Positions 57,400 to 64,000 of a stretch of 64,000 bases of DNA are shown here, piece by piece. The stretch is taken from the NCBI RefSeq assembly GCF_900109775.1, contig NZ_FOAX01000002.1, forward strand, positions 1,426,001-1,490,000, read 5' to 3'. This stretch comes from Pseudoxanthomonas sp. GM95 (GTDB lineage Bacteria; Pseudomonadota; Gammaproteobacteria; Xanthomonadales; Xanthomonadaceae). The notes beneath the pieces are model-generated. The model was not told the origin of the DNA. It saw only the letters and a program-made list of their open reading frames with translations, and ran no database searches. The position numbers and the translations under genes are program-made. Within the stretch, counting starts at the first letter, position 1, and each line of letters begins with the position of its first letter.

Positions 57400-59307
57400 A
57401 TGAAGTCATGGCGCACGCGCCTTGCCATCTCGCTGCCACGCGCGGCGATCGTCTGCCACGACCTCGTCATGGTTTGGCTCTGCTGGCACGGACTTCATTG
57501 GCTGCGCTATGCGATGGTTCCCGGTGCACCGTCGCTGCCATGGTGGTCGACCGAATCGTTCATTGTGCTGGTGGCCCAAGGGTTGGTGTTCTGGCGTGTG
57601 GGGCTCTATCGCGGACTGTGGCGCTTCGCCAGCGTTCCGGACCTGGGCAATATCTTCAAGGCCGGCCTGATCGGCTTGCTAGCCATCGCCATGGGGCTGG
57701 TGATCTACAACCGCATTGATGCGGTCTCGCGTGCGGCTCTGGTGCTGTATCCGTTTGCGTTGGTTGGGTTGCTTGGTTTGCCGCGACTGATGTATCGCGC
57801 CTGGAAGGATTCCCAGACCCACGACGCCATGGAGATTGGCGCCAAGCGTGTGCTGGTACTGGGTGCCGGCCGCGCCGCCGAAGCGCTGTTGCGCGACCTG
57901 CGCCGCAGTGGCGCCTGGGAGCCGGTCGGCCTGCTTGACGATGCCGAGCAGCTCCATGGGACCAAGCTCCGCGGCGTGCCCGTGCTGGGCGCGCTTTCCG
58001 ACGCCTCGGCGATTGCGCGCGAGACCGCTGCGCGCCTGATCGTCATCGCCATGCCATCGCTCGATGCGACCGCCATGCAGCGCGTGGTGTCGATCTGCGA
58101 AGGGACCGGCCTGCCGTTCCGCACCGTGCCGCGTCTGGTCGACATCCTGGAAGGCCGCTCGATGCCGGGTGAGCTGAAAGAAGTGGCCATCGACGACTTG
58201 CTTGGTCGCAAGCCGGTAACCCCAGACTGGAAGCTGATCCGCGGCTGGCTGGGCGGGCGCACGGTGCTGGTCACCGGCGCAGGCGGTTCGATTGGTTCCG
58301 AGCTGTGTCGCCAGTGCGCGCGTCACGGCGCGCAGCGCATCGCACTGATGGAAATCAGCGAGCTAGCCCTGATCAAGTCGCACGAAGCGCTGACCAAGGC
58401 TTTCCCTGACCTGGAAATCCTGCCGTTCCTCGGCAACTGCGGCGATCCGTCCGCGATCGCGCACGCGCTGAAGATCGTCAAACCGGACGCGGTCTTCCAC
58501 GCGGCCGCGTACAAGCATGTGCCCTTGCTGGAAGGTCAGCTGCGTGAGGCCATCCGTAATAACGTGCTGGTGACCGAAACCATGGCCCGCGCCTGCCGCG
58601 ATGCCAAGGTCGGCACCTTCGTCTTCATCTCCACCGACAAGGCGGTCGATCCGGCCAACGTGCTGGGTGCTAGCAAGCGTCTGGCCGAAATGGCCTGCCA
58701 GAGCCTGGACGAACGGGGTGGGACGCGCTTCACGACCGTTCGCTTCGGTAATGTGCTCGATTCGGCTGGTTCGGTCGTGCCGCTGTTCCGCGAGCAGATC
58801 CGTAGCGGTGGGCCGGTCACGGTGACCCACCCCGACGTCACCCGCTATTTCATGACGATTCCGGAGGCCTGCCAGCTGATCGTGCAGGCCGCGGCCAGCG
58901 CGGCGCATGCCTCGATCTATACGCTGGACATGGGCGAGCCGATCCCGATCCGGGTTCTGGCCGAACAGATGATTCGCCTCGCAGGCAAGCAGCCCGGCCG
59001 CGACATCGCCATCGCCTACACCGGCCTGCGTCCGGGCGAAAAGCTGCACGAAACCCTGTTCCATGCCGAGGAGCTGTATCGCTCGACGGCCCATTCCAAG
59101 ATCCTGGAAGCCCGGGCGCGCGAGGTCTCGGCTGAGTCCGTCACGCGTGCGTTGCATCAGTTGCGCCAAGCTGTGGCTGATTACGACAACGATGCGATCA
59201 CGCGTGTGCTGCACGCGGCGATCCCGGAATTCAGTCCGGCGCCTGACCACGAGGCGATCAACACTGTGGTGCCATTCCCCACACGAGAGGCCAGGAATCA
59301 CCGATGA
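57400..59307 (+). CDS. wbpM: UDP-GlcNAc 4,6-dehydratase, WbpM/CapD family
   Basis: The 635-residue protein has four or five N-terminal membrane segments (about 10-130), a CoA-binding-like Rossmann domain (LVLGAGRAAEALL, about 150) and a C-terminal SDR-type catalytic domain. The last has TGAGGSIGSE (about 290) and FISTDKAVDPANVLGASKR (about 407-425) where Thr-Asp-Lys replaces the usual Tyr triad, as in WbpM/PglF. It makes a 4-keto-6-deoxy HexNAc nucleotide for surface glycan. It sits between the WbpL-like gene and galU; the stop overlaps galU by 4 bases. Confidence 0.92.
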   Translation: MKSWRTRLAISLPRAAIVCHDLVMVWLCWHGLHWLRYAMVPGAPSLPWWSTESFIVLVAQGLVFWRVGLYRGLWRFASVPDLGNIFKAGLIGLLAIAMGLVIYNRIDAVSRAALVLYPFALVGLLGLPRLMYRAWKDSQTHDAMEIGAKRVLVLGAGRAAEALLRDLRRSGAWEPVGLLDDAEQLHGTKLRGVPVLGALSDASAIARETAARLIVIAMPSLDATAMQRVVSICEGTGLPFRTVPRLVDILEGRSMPGELKEVAIDDLLGRKPVTPDWKLIRGWLGGRTVLVTGAGGSIGSELCRQCARHGAQRIALMEISELALIKSHEALTKAFPDLEILPFLGNCGDPSAIAHALKIVKPDAVFHAAAYKHVPLLEGQLREAIRNNVLVTETMARACRDAKVGTFVFISTDKAVDPANVLGASKRLAEMACQSLDERGGTRFTTVRFGNVLDSAGSVVPLFREQIRSGGPVTVTHPDVTRYFMTIPEACQLIVQAAASAAHASIYTLDMGEPIPIRVLAEQMIRLAGKQPGRDIAIAYTGLRPGEKLHETLFHAEELYRSTAHSKILEARAREVSAESVTRALHQLRQAVADYDNDAITRVLHAAIPEFSPAPDHEAINTVVPFPTREARNHR

Positions 59308-60203
59308 CCCAACGTATCCGCAAGGCAGTTTTTCCCGTCGCCGGGCTTGGCACGCGCTTCCTGCCGGCGACCAAGACGGTGCCGAAGGAAATGCTGCCGA
59401 TCATTGACCGGCCGCTGATCCAGTACGCCGTCGATGAAGCAGTCGAAGCTGGCTGCGATACGCTGATCTTCGTCACCAATCGCTACAAGCACGCCATTGG
59501 CGACTACTTCGACAAAGCTTACGAGCTGGAAGACAAGCTTCAAGCCTCCGGCAAGCTGGACCTGCTGGAAAAGGTCCGCAACCCGCTGCCCAAGGGCGTG
59601 CGTGCGATTTTCGTGACCCAGAACGAAGCCCTTGGCCTTGGCCATGCGGTGCTGTGCGCCAAGTCGATCGTGGGCGATGAGCCGTTTGCGGTGATGCTGC
59701 CGGACGACCTGATCGTCAACCGCGACGGTGATGGCTCGCTCAAGCAGATGGCCGATGCTCATGCCGCCACTGGTGCCAGCCAGATCGCCGTGCAGGATGT
59801 CGATCCGGACAAGACCGCCAGTTACGGCATCGTCGCCACCGACGCGTTCGATGGTCGCAGCGGCAAGATCAACGCGATGGTCGAGAAGCCCAAGCCGGCC
59901 GACGCGCCGAGCAACCTGGGCGTGGTCGGCCGCTACGTGCTGGACGGCAGTATCTTCAAGCTGCTGGAAGAAACCAAGCCGGGGGCGGGTGGCGAGATCC
60001 AGCTGACCGACGCGATCGCCACGCTGCTCAAGCAGAAGCCGGTCCATGCCTATCGTTTCAAGGGTACGCGCTTTGACTGCGGTGCCCACATCGGTCTGGT
60101 CGAGGCGACGATCCACTACGCGCTGCACAGCGAGAAGATTGGTGAAGCTGCGGCCGAAGCCATGCGCAATGCCCTGAAGGAACTCGGCGTCCGCGAGTCC
60201 TGA
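59304..60203 (+). CDS. galU: UTP--glucose-1-phosphate uridylyltransferase
   Basis: GalU makes UDP-glucose for glycan and LPS synthesis. The 299-residue product has the nucleotidyltransferase signature FPVAGLGTRFLPATKTVPKE (about 11-30), GLGHAVLCAK, and the VEKPKPADAPSNLGVVGRYV segment. It overlaps wbpM by 4 bases, so it is the third gene of the translationally coupled glycan set. A terminator follows. Confidence 0.96.
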   Translation: MTQRIRKAVFPVAGLGTRFLPATKTVPKEMLPIIDRPLIQYAVDEAVEAGCDTLIFVTNRYKHAIGDYFDKAYELEDKLQASGKLDLLEKVRNPLPKGVRAIFVTQNEALGLGHAVLCAKSIVGDEPFAVMLPDDLIVNRDGDGSLKQMADAHAATGASQIAVQDVDPDKTASYGIVATDAFDGRSGKINAMVEKPKPADAPSNLGVVGRYVLDGSIFKLLEETKPGAGGEIQLTDAIATLLKQKPVHAYRFKGTRFDCGAHIGLVEATIHYALHSEKIGEAAAEAMRNALKELGVRES

Positions 60204-60230
60204 GCGAACGCGCGGTACCTCGCAGTGACG

Positions 60231-60258
60231 AAAAAGGCGGCCAACTGGCCGCCTTTTT
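60231..60258. terminator. bidirectional terminator after galU
   Basis: AAAAAGGCGGCC-AACT-GGCCGCCTTTTT; it serves galU on plus and the thiolase gene, which ends at 60303, on minus. Confidence 0.93.
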
Positions 60259-60302
60259 CATGTCGGGCATCAGGCCGTCCCGATCCCCGGCAACGCTGAA
60301 AC

Positions 60303-61511
60303 TCAGAGCGCTTCGAAGATGCCCGCCGCGCCCATACCGGTACCGATGCACATCGTCACCATGCCGTACTTCTGCTGGCGACGGCGCAGGCCGTGGACCA
60401 GCGTGGCCGTGCGGATCGCGCCGGTGGCACCCAGCGGATGGCCCAGGGCGATCGCGCCGCCCAGCGGATTGATCTTGGACGGATCCAGCTCGCTGTCGCG
60501 GATCACCGCCAGCGACTGCGCCGCGAAGGCCTCGTTGAGCTCGATCCAGTCCAACTGGTCCTTGGTCAGGCCGGCCTGTTTGAGCGCCTTGGGAATCGCG
60601 GCGATGGGGCCGATGCCCATCACTTCCGGACGCACGCCCGCAACGGAGAAGCTGACGAAGCGGGCCAGTGGGGTCAGGCCGTAATCCTTGATCGCCTGCT
60701 CGGAGGCCAGCAACACCGCGCCAGCGCCGTCGCTCATCTGCGAGGAATTGCCCGCGGTGACACTGCCGCCGAACTGGCCGTTGCGGAACACCGGGCGCAG
60801 CTTGGCCAAGCCTTCGATCGACGAATCCGGGCGCGGACCTTCGTCGTGTTCGACCAGCAGCTTGCGCAGCGCAATCGTGTTGCCGTCGGCCAGGTTGGGC
60901 TGGTAGGAGTGGAGCTCGTACGGGGTAATTTCGGACTTGAACTCACCGGCCTGGATCGCGGCAATGGCCTTCTGGTGCGAGGCCAGTGCGAACGCGTCCT
61001 GATCCTCGCGCGAGACCTTCCATTCCTCGGCGACCTTCTCGGCGGTGATGCCCATGCCGTAGGCAATCGCGACGTGGTCGTCGCGGAAAACTGACGGGCT
61101 CAAGGCGACCTTGTTGCCCATCATCGGCACCATCGACATCGACTCGGTGCCGCCGGCCAGCATCAGGTCAGCGTTGCCCAGGCGGATCTGGTCGGCCGCC
61201 AGCGCCACGGCCTGCAGGCCGGACGAGCAGAAGCGGTTGATGGTCTGCGCGGCGATCACGTCGGGCAGGCCGGCCAGCAGCACGGCGATGCGCGCCACGT
61301 TCATGCCTTGCTCGCCCTCGGGCATAGCGCAGCCGATGATGGCGTCGTCGATGCGGCTGGTGTCGATGCCCGGCGCCTGGGCCACGACCGCCTTCAGCAC
61401 GTGCGCCAGCATGTCGTCGGGCCGGGTATTACGAAACACGCCCTTGGGCGCCTTGCCGACCGGGGTACGGGTGGCAGCGACGATATAGGCTTCTTGGATC
61501 TGCTTGCTCAT
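60303..61511 (-). CDS. fadA: acetyl-CoA C-acyltransferase (thiolase)
   Basis: Thiolase cleaves 3-ketoacyl-CoA with CoA at the end of each beta-oxidation round. The 402-residue protein has the acyl-accepting Cys in INRFCSSGLQAVA (about residue 95), NPLGGAIALGHPLGATGA with the catalytic His, and the C-terminal Cys in CIGTGMGAAG. It is downstream of the FadN-type gene with a 93-base gap on the same strand, matching the Bacillus fadNA and xanthomonad pairings. The biosynthetic acetoacetyl-CoA thiolase type is less likely given the partner. Confidence 0.93.
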   Translation of the reverse strand: MSKQIQEAYIVAATRTPVGKAPKGVFRNTRPDDMLAHVLKAVVAQAPGIDTSRIDDAIIGCAMPEGEQGMNVARIAVLLAGLPDVIAAQTINRFCSSGLQAVALAADQIRLGNADLMLAGGTESMSMVPMMGNKVALSPSVFRDDHVAIAYGMGITAEKVAEEWKVSREDQDAFALASHQKAIAAIQAGEFKSEITPYELHSYQPNLADGNTIALRKLLVEHDEGPRPDSSIEGLAKLRPVFRNGQFGGSVTAGNSSQMSDGAGAVLLASEQAIKDYGLTPLARFVSFSVAGVRPEVMGIGPIAAIPKALKQAGLTKDQLDWIELNEAFAAQSLAVIRDSELDPSKINPLGGAIALGHPLGATGAIRTATLVHGLRRRQQKYGMVTMCIGTGMGAAGIFEAL

Positions 61512-61604
61512 TTCAGTGGGTCCTGAAAAGTGGCCGGCTGCCTTGGGGCAACCGGTAACGCGAAGGAGGAGGGCAGGCCGCCAGTAGCAGGCCTGCGCCC
61601 TGGG

Positions 61605-63977
61605 TCAGTTACGCAGCGGCTTGCCGGTCTTGAGCATGTGGCCGATGCGCGCCTGGGTCTTTTCCTGCTGGGCCAGCTCGACGAAGTGGCGCCGCTCCAG
61701 CTTGAGCAGCCATTCCTCGTCCACCAGCGCGCCACGGTCCACCTCGCCGCCGCACAGCACGGTGGCGATGCGGGTGGCGATTTCGTAGTCGTACTCGCTG
61801 ATGAAGCGGCCTTCCAGCATGTTGACCAGCAGCATCTTGAAGGTGGCGATGCCGACGTCGCCGGCCACCTGGATGCGACGCGCGGGCATCGGCGGGCGAT
61901 AGCCGCTGTCGGCCAGGGCGGCGGCTTCGTTCTTGGCGATGTAGAGCGATTCGTAGGCGTTGAAGACCACCTTGTCGGTCGGGCGCAGGAGTCCCAATTC
62001 CTTGGCGTTGACCGCCGAGGTCGAGACCTTGGCCATGGCGATGGTCTCGAAGGTCTTCTTCAGCTCGGCGAATACGTCGCCGCCCGGGCCTGCAGCCTCG
62101 GAGGCGCGCACCGCCAGCTCCTTCAGGCCGCCGCCGGCCGGCAGCAGGCCGACGCCGGCTTCGACCAGGCCGATGTAGCTCTCCAGCCCGGCCACGGTCT
62201 TGGCGCTGTGCATCTGGAACTCGCAGCCGCCGCCCAGCGCCAGGCCGCGCACCGCCGCGACCACGGGCACCAGCGAATACTTGATGCGCTGGCTGGTGGC
62301 CTGGAAGTTGGCGACCATTGCCTCGAACGCATCGACCTTGCCGGCCTGCAGCAGGCCGAGCGCACCAGCCAGGTCGGCACCGGCGGAGAAGGGCTCCTTC
62401 TGCTGCCAGATCACCAGGCCCTTGAAGTCCTTCTCGGCGCGGCTGACCACTTCCTGCAGGCCATCGAGCACTTGGTCGGAGACGGTGTTCATCTTGGTCT
62501 TGAAGCTGACCACGGCCACGTCATCGCCGTCGTGCCACATCCGCACGCCGTCGTTCTCGAACACGGCCTCGCCCTGCGCGAACTGCTCGCCCAGCAGCGG
62601 ATCGGGGAAGCGCTGGCGCTTGTACACCGGCAGCGACGAGCGCGGCAGCTTGGCGTTCTGCATCGGGCTGTAGGAGCCTTCGGCGGCGTGGACACCGTCG
62701 CGGCCGTCGAACACCCAGTCCGGCAGCGGCGCGCTGGACATGGTCTTGCCGGCGACGATGTCATCGGCGATCCACTGCGCGACCTGCTTCCAGCCGGCGG
62801 CCTGCCAGGTTTCGAACGGCCCCAGCGACCAGCCGTAGCCCCAGCGGATGGCCAGGTCCACGTCGCGCGCGGTCTCGGCGATGTCGGCCAGGTGGTAGGC
62901 GCTGTAATGGAACAGGTCGCGGAAGGTCGCCCACACGAACTGCGCCTGCGGGTGCTGGCTTTCGCGCAGCTTGGCGAATTTTTCGGCCGGGTTCTTGATC
63001 TTCAGGATTTCGACGACTTCCGGTGCGGCGGCGCGGTCTGCGGGACGGTAGTCCTGCTTCTCCAGGTCCAGGACCACGATGTCCTTGCCGACCTTGCGGA
63101 AGATGCCGGCGCCGACCTTCTGGCCCAGCGCGCCCTTGGCGATCAGCGCATCCAGCCACTTGGGCGACTTGAAGTACTGGTGCCACGGGTCGTCGGGCAG
63201 GGTGTCGCCCATGGTCTTGATGACGTGGGCCATGGTGTCCAGGCCAACCACGTCGGAGGTGCGATAGGTCGCCGACTTCGGGCGGCCGACCAGCGGGCCG
63301 GTCAGTGCATCGACTTCGTCAAACCCCAGGCCAGATTCGGCCGTGTGGTGGATCGTGGACAGGATCGAAAACACGCCGATGCGGTTGCCGATGAAGTTCG
63401 GCGTGTCCTTGGCGTACACCACGCCCTTGCCCAGGGTGGTGACCAGGAAGGTTTCCAGGCCATCCAGCACGGCCTTGTCGGTGGTCTTGGCCGGAATCAG
63501 TTCGGCCAGGTGCATGTAGCGCGGTGGATTGAAGAAGTGCACGCCGCAGAAGCGGTGGCGCAGCTGCTCGGGCAGCACGTCGGCCAGCTTGTTGATGCCC
63601 AGGCCCGAGGTGTTGGAAGCCAGCACGGCATGCTCGGCCACGAACGGGGCGATCTTCTTGTAGAGGTCCTGCTTCCAGTCCATCCGTTCGGCGATGGCCT
63701 CGATGATCAGGTCGCAATCGCGCAGCTGGTCCAGGCCGGACTCATAGTTGGCCGGGGTAATGGCCTCGGCCAGGCCCTTGCCGGCGAGCGGGGCGGGCGA
63801 GAGCTTGCCCAGGTTGGCGATCGCCTTGAGCACGATGCCGTCGGCGGTGCCCTCTTTGGCGGGCAGGTCGAACAGCACCGTGTCCACGCCGGCATTGGTC
63901 AGGTGCGCGGCGATCTGCGCGCCCATGACGCCTGCACCAAGTACTGCGGCGCGCCGCACAAGTAATTTCTCAGACAT
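61605..63977 (-). CDS. 3-hydroxyacyl-CoA dehydrogenase/enoyl-CoA hydratase, FadN order
   Basis: The 790-residue fusion carries out hydration and dehydrogenation in beta-oxidation. The NAD-binding dehydrogenase part comes first (VLGAGVMGAQIAAHL at about 11-25, SNTSGLGINKLA, CGVHFFNPPRYMHLAELIP). The enoyl-CoA hydratase/isomerase part is C-terminal (about 500-720; ALGGGCEFQMHSAKTV, EAGVGLLPAGGG). E. coli FadB/FadJ have the opposite order, so this is the FadN type. ATG 63977 was preferred over an upstream TTG. Only 23 bases of upstream sequence are visible, so operon partners before it are unknown. Confidence 0.94.
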   Translation of the reverse strand: MSEKLLVRRAAVLGAGVMGAQIAAHLTNAGVDTVLFDLPAKEGTADGIVLKAIANLGKLSPAPLAGKGLAEAITPANYESGLDQLRDCDLIIEAIAERMDWKQDLYKKIAPFVAEHAVLASNTSGLGINKLADVLPEQLRHRFCGVHFFNPPRYMHLAELIPAKTTDKAVLDGLETFLVTTLGKGVVYAKDTPNFIGNRIGVFSILSTIHHTAESGLGFDEVDALTGPLVGRPKSATYRTSDVVGLDTMAHVIKTMGDTLPDDPWHQYFKSPKWLDALIAKGALGQKVGAGIFRKVGKDIVVLDLEKQDYRPADRAAAPEVVEILKIKNPAEKFAKLRESQHPQAQFVWATFRDLFHYSAYHLADIAETARDVDLAIRWGYGWSLGPFETWQAAGWKQVAQWIADDIVAGKTMSSAPLPDWVFDGRDGVHAAEGSYSPMQNAKLPRSSLPVYKRQRFPDPLLGEQFAQGEAVFENDGVRMWHDGDDVAVVSFKTKMNTVSDQVLDGLQEVVSRAEKDFKGLVIWQQKEPFSAGADLAGALGLLQAGKVDAFEAMVANFQATSQRIKYSLVPVVAAVRGLALGGGCEFQMHSAKTVAGLESYIGLVEAGVGLLPAGGGLKELAVRASEAAGPGGDVFAELKKTFETIAMAKVSTSAVNAKELGLLRPTDKVVFNAYESLYIAKNEAAALADSGYRPPMPARRIQVAGDVGIATFKMLLVNMLEGRFISEYDYEIATRIATVLCGGEVDRGALVDEEWLLKLERRHFVELAQQEKTQARIGHMLKTGKPLRN

Positions 63978-64000
63978 AACTTGCAACCCTTTGTTTTGGT

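Noticed and set aside
61530..63965. 811-residue plus-strand open frame opposite the FadN-type gene
   Set aside because: His/Gln/Val-rich antisense shadow with no ribosome-binding site; the minus-strand protein is certain.

Overview
The window is GC-rich gammaproteobacterial chromosome and reads as Xanthomonadaceae (Pseudoxanthomonas, Lysobacter, Stenotrophomonas or Xanthomonas type). The evidence is the argC-argH-proB-proA order, a Xanthomonas-type alpha-amino-acid ester hydrolase, a 'transmembrane repetitive' protein beside nfuA, several stand-alone TonB-domain proteins, and hairpin-rich intergenic mosaics typical of this family. I see no insertion sequence, prophage, CRISPR array or plasmid gene. 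Family-level placement is inference; genus is not resolved.

Layout: 1-5271 holds the end of an arginine cluster (argC partial, argH), a YciI-like protein and proline genes proB-proA. 5272-5783 is a repeat-rich spacer with an 11-copy CCGGCT array. 5784-7706 is a secreted alpha-amino-acid ester hydrolase. 7752-13436 (minus strand) is a complete pgaABCD operon for poly-N-acetylglucosamine export. Two TonB-domain proteins, serS, a LysR regulator and tRNA-Ser(UGA) follow. 17872-24371 is an oxidoreductase neighbourhood (aldo/keto reductase, RibD-like reductase, exported double carboxymuconolactone-decarboxylase-fold protein, zinc alcohol dehydrogenase, LysR regulator, cupin, SDR). A DUF421 membrane protein and a GacA/UvrY response regulator come next. 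rne and rluC are divergent, and rne has a long leader.

31075-34369 carries a TonB-domain lipoprotein, phhB, nfuA and a repetitive membrane protein. 34395-38215 is a MetR-type regulator divergent from an msuE-mesX(DUF1852)-mesD cluster, which I read as a folate-independent, oxygen-dependent methionine synthase system. It is bounded by a 19-bp-stem terminator, and a palindromic operator candidate lies in the divergent promoter. Two small cytochromes c follow, then an RND efflux operon (adaptor plus two different permeases, the second lacking proton-relay residues). 47183-51063 (minus strand) holds a TraB-family protein, a GNAT acetyltransferase and aguB/aguA for agmatine-to-putrescine conversion. 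51607-54826 carries a zinc-independent-type rpmJ, cmk, rpsA and ihfB. lapA-lapB then run into a wbpL/wbpM/galU-type envelope glycan cluster (56412-60203). The window ends with a thiolase and a FadN-type beta-oxidation protein on the minus strand.

Functionally this is mostly core metabolism (Arg, Pro, Met, polyamines, fatty acids), translation and RNA processing, and envelope/surface glycan. The accessory points most worth attention are the mes cluster, the RND pair with asymmetric permeases, the intergenic repeat mosaics, and the compact O-antigen-locus remnant between ihfB and galU.
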